The notes: a model not told the origin generated them from the letters alone. Counted from the stretch's first letter, positions 33,613 to 42,868 are shown. The stretch is 64,000 bases of DNA from Phycisphaeraceae bacterium (GCA_021297895.1 JAJTHN010000036.1:16390-80389); one strand, 5' to 3'. Made by a program: numbers and translations.

Positions 33613-35589
33613 GTGAAGTGCAAGACCTGCTCGTACTCCCTGTGGAACATCCGCTCGCGGACGTGCCCCGAGTGCGGCACGGGCTTCAAGCCGTCGGACT
33701 TTGCGTTCATCCCGCAGAACGTGCGGTTCTGCTGCCCCCACTGCTCGCAGGCGTACTACGGGACCGATGCGAACGGCCTCCTGGAGCCGCGCGAGTTTGA
33801 CTGCGTGCGTTGCGCCGAAGCGATCACGCTCGATGAAATGGTGCTCATGCCCGCCGAGGGGGTGCGGGATGAGGACGTCGAGCCGGTGGTCAATCCGTGG
33901 CTGGCTCAGCCGCGGAGCGGCTGGTTCAAGCCGCTGCTCTCGACAGCGGGGCGCGGGATGATCGCGCCGCGGCTGCTGCTGAAGCGCAAGCCGGTGACGG
34001 GCGACACGCGAAGGGCGTGGAGCTTCATGCTGCTGCTGACGGTGCTGGGCGTCTTTGCGCTCGCGATCACGTTTCTCGTGCCGATGCTGGCGGTCGCGCT
34101 CGGCGCGGCGTTCTCGACTGCGGGACAGGCGGGTGCGGCGGCGAGCGCGGGTGGGGCGCTGCCCACGACGCGAGCCGGGCTGGTCTGGATTGTTCTGGCA
34201 TCGGTCACGGGGCTTTCCGGCGGGGCGTTTGTGCTGCTGGGCATCGCTCTGCTGATCTTCACGCTGGTCTGGACGCTGATCGCCCACGCGGTGTTGATGG
34301 TGACCGGACCACGGAGCGGGTCGCTCGGCGTGACGCAGCAGGCGATCCTTTTCACGTCGGGTGCGATGCTGCCGGTGCTCGTGCCGTGCGTCGGCGTGAA
34401 CCTGGTGCCGGTGCTGCTGATCTGGTGGATGATCTCCGCGAGCATGGCGATCGGGGTCGCGCAGGGCGTGCGCTGGTGGCGTGCGTTTCTGGCCGGGGTG
34501 GTCGCGCCCTTGCTCACGGTGGTGGCGCTGGTCGTCTCGCTGGTTCTCGCGGCGGTTCCGCTGATCACGCTTGCGAGCGCGGCGATCGCGCGGCAGACAA
34601 ACGCGGCGCTTTCTTTGGCGCAGTCCTCGGTGCCGATCAGCACGCGGCTGCCCGAACTGACCCGCACGCTGCTGGACAACCCGCCCGCGCACGGCGTGGA
34701 ACTCATGGGCATCCGTCGCACGATGCCCGGTGCCGCGTCGCTGCGGATCGGGACGGCGGCGACGATCGGTGAAGGGGCTGATCCGACCATGACTCGCGGC
34801 GACGATCAGAAGGCCGGCAAGGCTGGTGACGGCGTCTCGGAGGGCGGCGTGCAGATCGAGATCGAAAGCGGTCCCGCGGGCCCCGGCAACGGGACGAATG
34901 GGACGAACGGGCGTTCGTACTTTTCTTTCGCGCGGGCGGCGGGAGACTACTTCGCACCCGAGAGCACACTGAAGTCACGCATGATCACTGTGGCGGGCAG
35001 GAGCCTTGACGACATCGTCGAGGGCTTGAGCGATGGCCGGCCCGATGCGCTGCCGACGGACGCGACGCATCCGGATCTGCTCGCGGGCGCGGATGTGGCG
35101 CACCGCGTGGGCGACCTGGTGTTCACGTATCGCGGCGTGAACGCGGTGTCGATGCCGAGCCGCGATGGGCTGTGGCTGGTGATCTGCTGGCCGCTGCACC
35201 CGATCGCGGCGCACCTGTCGCCCGAGCCGGACGCGGTGAGCGAGCCGCTTTCGGGCGATGCGGATCGGAAGATGCGTTGTGACGTCGCGCGGGCACGGGC
35301 GATTCAGGCGGGAGTTGATCCGGCGGCGCTCGGCACCGCTGACGAGCAGGGCAAGATCGCGGTGCTGCGTGCCGATGGCACGACGGTGATGATCCCGCGG
35401 GGCGAGTTTGATGAGAAACTCAGGGAGCAGAACGAGGCGCGGGCGCGGGCGGGGCTGGCGGAGCTGCCGCACCCGCGGAGCGTGACCAAGGGCTGCGTGA
35501 TCACGCCGCCGATTGCGCCACCAGTTGCGCCAGCAGCGGCACCGACGGCAGCGCCGACGGGCGCACCCACGGTTCCGAGCCAGCCTTGA
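33613..35589 (+). CDS. Double zinc-ribbon multi-pass membrane protein
   Basis: 658 residues from the GTG at 33613; AAGGAG 9 bases upstream supports this over the 77-codon longer frame that would overlap the previous gene. The N-terminus holds two zinc ribbons: CKTCSYSLWNIRSRTCPECG and CCPHC...CVRC. Four or five membrane helices follow (LLLTVLGVFALAITFLVPMLAVALG, WIVLASVTGLSGGAFVLLGIALL and others). The C-terminal ~260 residues are soluble, with an unusual GTNGTNGR stretch and a Pro/Ala repeat tail (APPVAPAAAPTAAPTGAPT). No catalytic motif is visible. Probably cotranscribed with the membrane gene 4 bases upstream. Confidence 0.75.
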   Translation: MKCKTCSYSLWNIRSRTCPECGTGFKPSDFAFIPQNVRFCCPHCSQAYYGTDANGLLEPREFDCVRCAEAITLDEMVLMPAEGVRDEDVEPVVNPWLAQPRSGWFKPLLSTAGRGMIAPRLLLKRKPVTGDTRRAWSFMLLLTVLGVFALAITFLVPMLAVALGAAFSTAGQAGAAASAGGALPTTRAGLVWIVLASVTGLSGGAFVLLGIALLIFTLVWTLIAHAVLMVTGPRSGSLGVTQQAILFTSGAMLPVLVPCVGVNLVPVLLIWWMISASMAIGVAQGVRWWRAFLAGVVAPLLTVVALVVSLVLAAVPLITLASAAIARQTNAALSLAQSSVPISTRLPELTRTLLDNPPAHGVELMGIRRTMPGAASLRIGTAATIGEGADPTMTRGDDQKAGKAGDGVSEGGVQIEIESGPAGPGNGTNGTNGRSYFSFARAAGDYFAPESTLKSRMITVAGRSLDDIVEGLSDGRPDALPTDATHPDLLAGADVAHRVGDLVFTYRGVNAVSMPSRDGLWLVICWPLHPIAAHLSPEPDAVSEPLSGDADRKMRCDVARARAIQAGVDPAALGTADEQGKIAVLRADGTTVMIPRGEFDEKLREQNEARARAGLAELPHPRSVTKGCVITPPIAPPVAPAAAPTAAPTGAPTVPSQP

Positions 35590-35655
35590 TCGGCGGAGGA
35601 CGTTGCGGGCGTGCTCCGAGTGCGCGTGTCGCTCCGCTGTCTATGCTGCGCTGCG

Positions 35656-37008
35656 ATGAGCGATGCACGCGAGAGACAGAGCGCCGGACCGGACCGCTTC
35701 GACGTGCTCTTCTGCACTTTCGGCTCGCGCGGGGACGTGCATCCGTACATCGCGGTGGCGCTGGCGCTCCGGGAGATCGGCATCACCAGCGCGATCGCCA
35801 CGGGCAAGGAACACGAGACGACTGTTCGTCGCGCGGCGGGGCCCGACGGACGTGCGGGGGTCATCGGGTTCGTGAGCGTGCCGCCATCGCGCGAGGAGTT
35901 CGATCGTGATGGCGGGATGATGGAGCGTGTGCTCGACCCGGTGCGCGGGGCGGAGTTCATCTTCGGGCAGATCGTCTGTCCCTTTCTCGAGCGGACGCAC
36001 GGCGCGACGCTGGCGGCCGCGCGCGCGGGCGGGTGCCGGCTCATCGTGGGGCATCCGCTGGCGGTGACCGCGCCCATGGTCGCCGAGCAGCTGGGGTTGG
36101 CGTACGTGTACACGTTCCTGCAACCCATGAGCATCTTCAGCGCGACGGATCCGCCGGTGATCCCCGCCGCGCCGTGGCTGCACGGGCTGCGGCGGCTCGG
36201 GCCATGGGCGCACCGGGCGTTGTATCGGCTGATGGCACGCCGACTGCGGACGCTCGGTGAGCCGATCGAGCGGTTCGCACGCGGGCTTGGGCTTGAGCCC
36301 GAACCGGGGCGGACGCTGCTGCAGCGGCTGGAGTCGAAGGTGCTGAACATCGCGATGTTCTCACCGGTTGTCGCCCCGCCGCAAAGCGACTGGCCCGCGA
36401 ACACGCGCGCGGTGGGCGCGTGTCTGTGGGACGACCCCGGGGCGGAAGACGCGGCCGAGTCGGCAGCGCTGGAGGCGTTCCTACGCAGCGGTGAGAAGCC
36501 GGTCGTGGTGACGCTGGGCTCGGCGGCGGTGGAGATCGGGCAGCACGTCTACGAGCATGCGCTGGAGGGTGCGCTGCGCGCCGGACGGCGCTGCGTGCTG
36601 CTGACCGGGCCGATGGATGCGCCCCTGGCGGCGCGCGGACGGTCGGATGTGCTGGCGGTTCGGTACGGGGCGTTCTCGCGGATTCTGCACGCATCGTGCG
36701 TGGTGGTGCACTCGTGCGGCGCGGGGACGATGGCGCAGGTGATGCGTGCGGGGGTGCCGCAGGTGTGCGTGCCGTTTGCGCATGATCAGCCGGACAACGC
36801 GATGCGCGTGCGGCGGCTGCGCGCGGGGGTGATGATGGGTCGATCGGCGACGAGCGCCGAGAGGATGCGCCGGGCGATCGAGCGGGTGCTGGATGATGGC
36901 GAGGGGTTCATCGCCGGGGCGCGGGCGGCGGCGGAGCGGGTTCGGGGCGAGAACGGGGCGCGAGCGGCGGCGGGTTTGATTCGCGATGTGCTGGCGCGGC
37001 GGGGCTGA
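35656..37008 (+). CDS. GT1-like glycosyltransferase (UDP-sugar:lipid type)
   Basis: 450 residues from the ATG at 35656. The fold is GT-B. The N-terminus FCTFGSRGDVHPYIAVALAL matches sterol/rhamnolipid-type glycosyltransferases that begin with GSRGDVxP, and the C-terminal donor-binding motif is clear: VVHSCGAGTMAQVMRAGVPQ followed by PFAHDQPDNAMRV. It likely transfers a sugar from a nucleotide donor to a hydrophobic acceptor on the cytoplasmic face of the membrane. The acceptor cannot be predicted. It begins 66 bases after the previous gene and ends 79 before the next on the same strand. Confidence 0.85.
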   Translation: MSDARERQSAGPDRFDVLFCTFGSRGDVHPYIAVALALREIGITSAIATGKEHETTVRRAAGPDGRAGVIGFVSVPPSREEFDRDGGMMERVLDPVRGAEFIFGQIVCPFLERTHGATLAAARAGGCRLIVGHPLAVTAPMVAEQLGLAYVYTFLQPMSIFSATDPPVIPAAPWLHGLRRLGPWAHRALYRLMARRLRTLGEPIERFARGLGLEPEPGRTLLQRLESKVLNIAMFSPVVAPPQSDWPANTRAVGACLWDDPGAEDAAESAALEAFLRSGEKPVVVTLGSAAVEIGQHVYEHALEGALRAGRRCVLLTGPMDAPLAARGRSDVLAVRYGAFSRILHASCVVVHSCGAGTMAQVMRAGVPQVCVPFAHDQPDNAMRVRRLRAGVMMGRSATSAERMRRAIERVLDDGEGFIAGARAAAERVRGENGARAAAGLIRDVLARRG

Positions 37009-37087
37009 ATAGCATCCGAACGGGCACGAACGGCGTACGAGAAGATCGCACACACCGGCGGAACAGAGGGGCGGGCAGGAGCGACGC

Positions 37088-38536
37088 ATGACGCACGGAT
37101 CATCACCGGTCGGGGCTGAGCGGGGCATGGCCATGGGCGGGCGCGGTGCGCGGATTCTGGCCGCGGCGCTGATGATCGGCGCGCTGGTGCCGCTCACGAT
37201 GGCGACGAGTGCTCTTGCGCAGGCGGCCGGACAGGCCGCGGCGCAGGGCGGGAAGGCGGCAGATGGCCCGGTGGTGAGCATGCCGCTCAAGGACGCGTTG
37301 GCCAGGGCCCGCGCGGAGAATCGGCTGTTGCTGGTGTACATCGCATCGGGCAAGCGGCGACAGCAGGAGATCGATGCGTTCTGGAGCCTTCCCGGGCCGC
37401 GGCAGTGGGCTTTGCGGCACGCGCTGGTGGTAAAGGTCAGCGACTCGGCGACGATCCGCGATCTGGCCAAGAGCGAGGTCAAGCCCGGCCAGCGAGCCGA
37501 CCCGCTGGTGTTTGTTGACGGGAAGTTGCGGCAGGTCTTCTCGTGCGGCTGGCCGGCGCACGAGCCGCGGATGCGCGATGGGAACGACACCAAGCGCACG
37601 AGCGTGGGGCCGCTGGTGAGACTGGACTGGACGCTGCGGTCGATTCCGGGGCACTTTGCGGGGCACCAGGTGCCGCCGATGGTCATCGCGCCGAGCAGCG
37701 GTGTTGGAGAACTCAAGAGCGTGACGGAGTGGCTCGCGCTGCTGGAGCGTGCGCGGGCGACGGCGAACGCGGGGCAGTTGGGCGATGCCGCGGGGTTGTA
37801 TGTGGGGCTCTGGGAGTCGGCGGAGGGGCTTGTCACGCCGGGGCTGGAGGCGGCGCGGACCGCGATGCTGACGAGCGTGGCCGGAGAGATGTACAGCGTG
37901 GCGATCCGCGATGAGTCGGCCAAGGCACGCGTGGATGTCCTGCGGACGACGCGGCTGGATGCGATGGACTGGGCCGATGGGAAGCGGGTCTGGGCGTACC
38001 TGCTGCTGTGCAGGGCGGCCAACGACCACCTGCCGACGATGGAGTTCCTTGATAAGTCGCTCAACGACCCGGATGCGGAGCGAGCGATCCCGGCGGGCGA
38101 TCGGGCGATGCTGGAGGTCGTTCTGCCGCGGTCGCACTGGAGCAACCCGCTTCGCGGCGGGGATGCCGCGGCATCATTGCGGCGGATCGTTGAGGGGCGT
38201 GGCGCCGAGCGGCCCGAGGGGCTGAGCGAGGCGGACTGGGAGCGGCTGCGGTCGCTGCGCGCGTGGACGCTGGGTGTCGAGGGATGCAGGCAGTACGCGG
38301 CGCTGTTGCGGCAGGGCAAGGACGAGCAGGCGGTGGCCGCGGCCAAGACGCTGCTGGACCTGACCGGCGAGGATCAGCGCGCTGCGCGCCGGCTGGAACT
38401 GGTCGTCACGGCGCTGGCCGATCGGCAGGGGCGTGAGCATCAGCGGGCGTGGATCGCCGAGAGCGGGCTCGCGGAGCCGGCGCGGGCGGCGCTGCTGAAG
38501 CTGCTCGATGAGCAGCTCGCGGCCGCGCGGAAGTGA
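37088..38536 (+). CDS. Secreted thioredoxin-fold-like protein without CXXC
   Basis: 482 residues; the ATG at 37088 has AGGAG 6 bases upstream. A signal peptide (ILAAALMIGALVPLTMATSALA) is followed by a ~110-residue segment like thioredoxin-fold proteins of the DUF255/thiol:disulfide type (LKDALARARAENRLLLVYIASGKRRQQE, then DPLVFVDGKLRQVF), but where CXXC is expected there is GKRR. The remaining ~320 residues are helical and Arg/Ala/Leu-rich, suggesting TPR-like or other helical repeats. It is probably a periplasmic binding or scaffold protein rather than an oxidoreductase. Confidence 0.65.
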   Translation: MTHGSSPVGAERGMAMGGRGARILAAALMIGALVPLTMATSALAQAAGQAAAQGGKAADGPVVSMPLKDALARARAENRLLLVYIASGKRRQQEIDAFWSLPGPRQWALRHALVVKVSDSATIRDLAKSEVKPGQRADPLVFVDGKLRQVFSCGWPAHEPRMRDGNDTKRTSVGPLVRLDWTLRSIPGHFAGHQVPPMVIAPSSGVGELKSVTEWLALLERARATANAGQLGDAAGLYVGLWESAEGLVTPGLEAARTAMLTSVAGEMYSVAIRDESAKARVDVLRTTRLDAMDWADGKRVWAYLLLCRAANDHLPTMEFLDKSLNDPDAERAIPAGDRAMLEVVLPRSHWSNPLRGGDAAASLRRIVEGRGAERPEGLSEADWERLRSLRAWTLGVEGCRQYAALLRQGKDEQAVAAAKTLLDLTGEDQRAARRLELVVTALADRQGREHQRAWIAESGLAEPARAALLKLLDEQLAAARK

Positions 38537-38619
38537 TGCGGCCGCCCGGTGGCGGCGCGGCGGCGACGAAGCTGGATCGGGGCGCCGGCTGGGGACGTGG
38601 GTTGAGCGGCGGCTGAAAT

Positions 38620-38646
38620 GAAAAAACCCCCGGATGGCCGGGGGTT
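38620..38646 (-). terminator. Intrinsic terminator of the rplM-rpsI operon
   Basis: AACCCCCGG-ATGG-CCGGGGGTT; read on the minus strand the hairpin is followed by TTTTTT (the AAAAAA at 38621-38626), 30 bases after the rpsI stop. It also forms on the plus strand with GTTCTTTGT and may serve the 37088-38536 gene. Confidence 0.85.
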
Positions 38647-38675
38647 GTTCTTTGTGGTCAGCCGGCGAACCGGGA

Positions 38676-39200
38676 TCAACGCTTGGAGAACTGGAAGCGA
38701 CGGCGGGCACCGGCCTGGCCGTACTTCTTACGCTCGACGTCGCGGGCATCGCGGGTGAGCATGCCGTGCTGGCGAAGGGTGGCCTCGACGTTGGGGTCGA
38801 AGTCCTTCAGGGCGCGGGCGAGGGCGAGCTTCATGGCCTGGGCCTGGCCCATGAAGCCGCCGCCATTGAGGCGGACGAAGACATCAACACGGCCGAGCAT
38901 GCCGGTGGCCTTGAGGGCGGCGATCGCGTCGGTGCGGTCGCGGTCCTCGGCGAAGTACTCGTTGATGGCCTTGAAGGTCGCGCCCGACTTGCGGGTCACG
39001 GCGTGGATCTGGACCTTGCCCGACTCGCCCGAGGCGGGCTTGAGACGGACGCGGGCGACGGCGGTCTTGCGACGGCCGACGCCCCACCACCAGCCACCCT
39101 TGGCGGGCTTGGGCTTGGCGATGGGCTTCTCGATCGGAAGCGCGGCGGGGGCGGCGGTTGCGGCGGCAGCGGACGTCGGCTTGAGCACAGTCTCGGGCAT
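38676..39200 (-). CDS. rpsI: 30S ribosomal protein S9, with N-terminal extension
   Basis: 174 residues versus ~130 in most bacteria. The S9 core starts at GVGRRKTAVARVRLKP (about residue 47) and ends with the diagnostic KKYGQAGARRRFQFSKR, whose C-terminal Lys-Arg reaches the ribosomal P-site tRNA. The first ~45 residues form an Ala/Lys/Pro-rich extension (AAAATAAPAALPIEKPIAKP) of low complexity, as sometimes found in planctomycete ribosomal proteins. It follows rplM by 98 bases on the same strand, the conserved L13-S9 order. Confidence 0.97.
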   Translation of the reverse strand: MPETVLKPTSAAAATAAPAALPIEKPIAKPKPAKGGWWWGVGRRKTAVARVRLKPASGESGKVQIHAVTRKSGATFKAINEYFAEDRDRTDAIAALKATGMLGRVDVFVRLNGGGFMGQAQAMKLALARALKDFDPNVEATLRQHGMLTRDARDVERKKYGQAGARRRFQFSKR

Positions 39201-39298
39201 GGGTGACTCTCGTGTGTCGCGTTCGTGTTCTTCGCGAGCGGAATCGTGTGTTCGGGATCAGGACGTGGTGAATGAACCGATGAATGAAACCTTGGAAC

Positions 39299-39733
39299 TC
39301 AGACCTTGAGCACGGCCGGCTTGCGGTCGGCGTGAGGATGCGTCGCGTCGGGGTAGACCGACAGGTTCGAGAGCATCACGCGGGCCAGGCGGTTCTTGGG
39401 CAGCATGCGACGGACGGCGTCGGAGATCAGACGCTCCGGCACGCGGTCACGGACGTCGCCGTAGGACTCGAGCTTGCGCCCGCCCGGGTAGCCGGTGTAG
39501 TGGGCCTTCATGCGGGTCTCGGCCTTGCGGCCGGTGAGCAGCACCTTCTTGGCGTTGACGACGATGACCTTGTCGCCGCAATCAACGAAGGGGGTGTAGT
39601 CGGGGCGGTGCTTGCCCATGAGCACGACGGCGACCTCGGCCGCGAGGCGACCAAGGGCGATGCCCTCGGCGTCGATGATCTTCCAAGACTTCTGGACCTG
39701 ACCGGTCTTGGCATAGGACGTTTGACGACGCAT
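39299..39733 (-). CDS. rplM: 50S ribosomal protein L13
   Basis: 144 residues, normal for L13. Motifs: KSWKIIDAEGIALGRLAAEVAVVLMGKHRPDY, TGRKAETRMKAHYTGYPGG and VRRMLPKNRLARVMLSNLSVYPDATHPH. ATG at 39733 with CAGGAG 6 bases upstream. First gene of the rplM-rpsI operon, transcribed from a promoter about 190 bases upstream. Confidence 0.97.
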   Translation of the reverse strand: MRRQTSYAKTGQVQKSWKIIDAEGIALGRLAAEVAVVLMGKHRPDYTPFVDCGDKVIVVNAKKVLLTGRKAETRMKAHYTGYPGGRKLESYGDVRDRVPERLISDAVRRMLPKNRLARVMLSNLSVYPDATHPHADRKPAVLKV

Positions 39734-39919
39734 GGTTCACTCCTGACCTGTCGGCGGACGGCGGAATGAATCCGACGCCGCGAAGTGCGTGCTGCTCGCC
39801 GCCTACCGGGCGGGGCGGGGCGATCGGTCGTCGATCGCCAGGGTTTCTCGAGCGAAGGAGGGCTTGTCGAGCCATCCGGCTGCATGTGTCGGCCGCGCCG
39901 ACGGACGTGCAGGGAGAGG

Positions 39920-39948
39920 AGTATTGGCCAGTGGCGGAGTCGAGTCAA
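39920..39948 (-). promoter_or_regulatory. Candidate sigma70-type promoter for rplM-rpsI
   Basis: On the minus strand TTGACT (39948-39943), 17-base spacer, AATACT (39925-39920). The -35 matches 5 of 6 and the -10 matches 4 of 6. Predicted start near 39913 gives a ~180-base leader before rplM. Confidence 0.5.
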
Positions 39949-40624
39949 GCGGAGCCGATCTCGGGTACGGATGATGTTCGTGTGATGGGTAGTCGAAGCG
40001 GGCCGTTCCGGTGACCGGGACGGTTCCGACGGCTCCGTGGTGCTCCGGATGTGCGTGCGGGAACACGCGGGGTCCGACGGGCCGCGGCACGGTCCAATCC
40101 ACTCCGGCGGCAGATCTCGATCAAGTCGCGGCATGCGGCGATGGGCGGCGCGACACGGGCCACATCGAGACCCGCGGCAGCACGGAGCACCGCAGCTGAG
40201 CACCAGATGTCAGGATGATGTAAGGCACTTTTCGTGGTTCGCATGAGTGATTCCGAGCCTCGCCATGATGTCACGTTGTGAATGCCCTCATGGGGTCGAC
40301 ACGCAAGGGGCGGAACGCGGCGGGTCGGTGCGGACGCAACGCCGAATGCCCGCCGGAGGTGTACGTGAAGCGGGACGCGAACTGATCATGGCGGGGTGAG
40401 GATCATCCCGCAGTATGAACACGGCATCGGGAATACGCACACGAATCGCGATGCAACTTTGAACTCGCGGTGCGGCGATCGCGGGCTGGATTTGCAGAAT
40501 GCCAGATCGGCGCGGGCGGAAGTCGCGGGGACGGGTGAATTGAACGCGGGTCACGGGATTGATCGCATTGCAAAGCGGCCTTGGTACGGGAGAGTCCTAA
40601 GTTGAACTCTGCGCGGACTTGATT

Positions 40625-40653
40625 TTGACACATTTGTGTGCTTTGCTCATTGT
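40625..40653 (+). promoter_or_regulatory. Candidate promoter for the HARE-HTH gene
   Basis: Perfect TTGACA (40625-40630), 17-base spacer, CATTGT (40648-40653), in a T-rich stretch unlike surrounding sequence. The -10 match is only 3 of 6. Predicted start near 40660, a ~68-base leader. Confidence 0.4.
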
Positions 40654-40678
40654 TCGTTTCGAAAGAAGTGATGGTCGT

Positions 40679-40691
40679 TGATACGGTATCA
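40679..40691. promoter_or_regulatory. Operator-like dyad TGATAC-G-GTATCA
   Basis: A perfect 6-bp inverted repeat with 1-base centre lies between the predicted transcription start and the ATG of the HARE-HTH gene. The position suits repression, possibly by the gene's own product. Confidence 0.4.
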
Positions 40692-40727
40692 CGAAGAGCA
40701 TTTGTTCTTACTTCAATGGAGATGGAC

Positions 40728-41162
40728 ATGGCAAGGTCTTCTGCTGGTGGTCTTGGAGCGTCGCTGAAGGGTCTTTCGCTCGCGGCGATTCAGGCCGAGA
40801 TTTCCCGTCGTCAGCGTGGTGTGAAGAAGCTCGTGGCCAAGCGTGCGAAGCTCGCGGCAAAGATCGCGGCGCTGGATGCGCAGATCACGGAACTGGGCGG
40901 GGACAGCGCGGATGGCGTTCGGTACGGCAAGGTCGGCGGTCGCCGCATGCCTCTGGGTCCGCGCCCGCGCAACACGATGAACCTGGTCGACGCGATGCAC
41001 AAGGTTCTCGAGAAGCCCATGGGCGTGCTGGACATCATCCCGGCGGTCAAGAAGGCCGGGTACAAGACCAACGCCGCGAACTTCCGAACGATCGTCAATC
41101 AGACGCTCATCAACAGCGGCAAGTTCAAGCGCGTTTCCCGCGGCGTGTACGCCCGCGCCTGA
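40728..41162 (+). CDS. Small basic HARE-type winged-helix protein
   Basis: 144 residues from the ATG at 40728, which has GGAG 6 bases upstream; ATGs at 40716 and 40722 are in frame but worse placed. The N-terminal half is a basic coiled-coil-like helix (AEISRRQRGVKKLVAKRAKLAAKIAALDAQI). The C-terminal ~65 residues match the HB1/ASXL/restriction-endonuclease (HARE) HTH fold: NTMNLVDAMHKVLEKPMGVLD, IIPAVKKAGYKTNAANFRTIV and NQTLINSGKFKRVSRGVYA. Coiled coil plus winged helix and strong basicity suggest an abundant DNA-binding, perhaps nucleoid-associated, protein. The dedicated promoter and strong terminator support high single-gene expression. HARE domains are known but their bacterial role is largely inferred. 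Confidence 0.78.
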   Translation: MARSSAGGLGASLKGLSLAAIQAEISRRQRGVKKLVAKRAKLAAKIAALDAQITELGGDSADGVRYGKVGGRRMPLGPRPRNTMNLVDAMHKVLEKPMGVLDIIPAVKKAGYKTNAANFRTIVNQTLINSGKFKRVSRGVYARA

Positions 41163-41242
41163 GCAGGCCCGATCGGGCTGCCAATCCCCCCGTGCGCGAT
41201 CGCAACGGGGTGATCAGCCCATCATGGAACGCACGGACTCAA

Positions 41243-41280
41243 CCCAGCGCCCGCCGACGCTTGTCGGCGGGCGTTGTGCT
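41243..41280. terminator. Intrinsic terminator after the HARE-HTH gene
   Basis: CGCCCGCCGAC-GCTT-GTCGGCGGGCG, a perfect 11-bp stem followed by TTGTGCTTT, between the convergent HARE-HTH and 41312-42433 genes. Confidence 0.75.
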
Positions 41281-41311
41281 TTGGAGGGAATCCGGCGTGG
41301 GACCGCTCGCG

Positions 41312-42433
41312 TCAGGGCTTGATCGGCGTTGAGGGCGGCGTGTCGGCGGGGGCCTTGGCGGGGCTTGTGGCCGCGGCTGAGCCCGCCGAGATCAGCGTGA
41401 CGCGGGAGGTGCTGCGCATGATCTCGGTGATGGCGGTGGTGGCCGGCGCGCTGGCGGGCGCGCCCGGCGTTGCGGGCTTGGCCGGCGGCGCGGCAAGCTG
41501 GGTCTGGAACTCGACGGTGGCGGAGCACTCCAAGGAACGGACAACGCCACGATCGACCGCGAAGGTCTGGCTGCCGGTCAGGGCGCTGACGCCGAAGGCC
41601 GGGGCGTCGGGCGGAGCCTCCGGGCTTGGAGTAAAGGTCGTCTTCCACGACGCGATGACCTCCGTGCCGGCGTCCGTCGTTGCGATGGAGCGAACCGCCG
41701 CGGGAGATGATGGGTCGGGCACGACCTCGAACTTTGAGAGCGAGTAGTCCCACGGCGGTGCGGACTGGCCGATGGAGCGTGCTCCGGGCACGGCCAGTCG
41801 TGTGATGACGCTGAGCATGTCGGCGATCGCGGCGGGCTCGGTGTTGCGCGTCACGCGGGCGACGCTGTCGCCCGGCGGCCGCTCGCCGAGCCGCTGAATG
41901 ATCGCCGAACGAAGTGCGTCGGCACCCTGAACGTCGCTGACGATTCCGCTCGATGAGACCTGCGCGGTGATCGATCGCCCCGCAAAGCCTCGGAACTCGT
42001 TGATGCGGGCATCGAATCCCGATCCGTTGGGTTCCGCATTCTTTTTCGTATCCGTTTCGGCGGCGACGTTGCCGTTGAAGAGCAGGCGGAACTCGACGCG
42101 ATCGAAGGTCGCGCGGACACGCGCCGTGCCCGCATCGTCAACCGAGAGCACCAGCAGCGACATGTGGTACCGCTCGGTCTGATCGATGACCGAACCCGGG
42201 CGTGTGCGCTGGACCTGGAACTCCAGCGTGTACGAGAGCAGTTGTTCGGGAGCGAAAGACCACTTCAGCGGGGCGAACTGCGGGCTGGCGGGTGTCGGGG
42301 TTGAAGAGGGATCGGGGGCGGCGGCGGGGACTCCGGGCGCGCCCGAGGCCGGGGGCTGGTCCGCCGCGGCGGCAACGAACGACGACGCGACCAAGGCGAG
42401 CGTTGCCGAAAGGACGTGGCGGGGAGCGATCAT
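41312..42433 (-). CDS. Secreted DUF6263-like beta-rich protein
   Basis: 373 residues from the ATG at 42433 (AAGGA 7 bases upstream), which removes a long upstream extension lacking homology-like content. Signal peptide: LSATLALVASSFVAAAADQ. After a Pro/Ala-rich linker the body reads LKWSFAPEQLLSYTLEFQVQRT and YHMSLLVLSVDDAGTARVRATFDRVEFRL, with IMRSTSRVTLISA at the end. This is the pattern of DUF6263-type lipocalin-like exported proteins, whose function is unknown. The assignment is by eye and moderate. The gene is alone, convergent with the HARE-HTH gene. Confidence 0.65.
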   Translation of the reverse strand: MIAPRHVLSATLALVASSFVAAAADQPPASGAPGVPAAAPDPSSTPTPASPQFAPLKWSFAPEQLLSYTLEFQVQRTRPGSVIDQTERYHMSLLVLSVDDAGTARVRATFDRVEFRLLFNGNVAAETDTKKNAEPNGSGFDARINEFRGFAGRSITAQVSSSGIVSDVQGADALRSAIIQRLGERPPGDSVARVTRNTEPAAIADMLSVITRLAVPGARSIGQSAPPWDYSLSKFEVVPDPSSPAAVRSIATTDAGTEVIASWKTTFTPSPEAPPDAPAFGVSALTGSQTFAVDRGVVRSLECSATVEFQTQLAAPPAKPATPGAPASAPATTAITEIMRSTSRVTLISAGSAAATSPAKAPADTPPSTPIKP

Positions 42434-42868
42434 GGTCTGTTCCTTGAGGCGTGATGAAGCGGGCGGGGCGAGCGGGCTGCGTCGGGTCGGGTCGGGACTG
42501 GTCGGGCGAAGAGCCAAGAGCCTCATCGGGCGAATTGCCACCGGGCATGAGCCCGCGGCGGCCCGGCACAGCACGGGCACGCGACCCAACGCTCCCGATC
42601 GGCCCGATGTCCGAATCGGAAATTCACTTCCAGAGGGTACGTGAGGCGGCGACCCGTTGGATTTCTCGGAGAACCGAGCAGCCGATGCAGCGCTCGCGAC
42701 TCGCAGCGGCGAGATCAGGCGGCTCGACCGAGCGAATTTCGGCGGGACGGCCGGGAGGCATTCGGGAGAACCCGAAAATGCTCCTCGCGGGCGCGCGAGC
42801 GTTGACCGATGGTGTTTGGCGGCGCGGGGGCGCTTGCGAAGCGGCCGGAGTTCGGTACGATACAGGCG

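Larger units (their letters stand above)
39734..40727. other. Long divergent intergenic region between rplM and the HARE-HTH gene
   Basis: About 990 bases without a supportable protein gene. It contains the rplM promoter (39920-39948), a rightward promoter (40625-40653) and an operator-like dyad (40679-40691). The short frames here do not resemble proteins and have no ribosome sites. The part from about 40200 rightward is less GC-rich than the rest of the window. Confidence 0.5.

Noticed and set aside
39734..40624. Possible tRNA or other stable RNA in the large gap
   Set aside because: No tRNA-like T-arm (GTTCGA) with matching acceptor stem, and no recognised RNA family signature, was found by eye.
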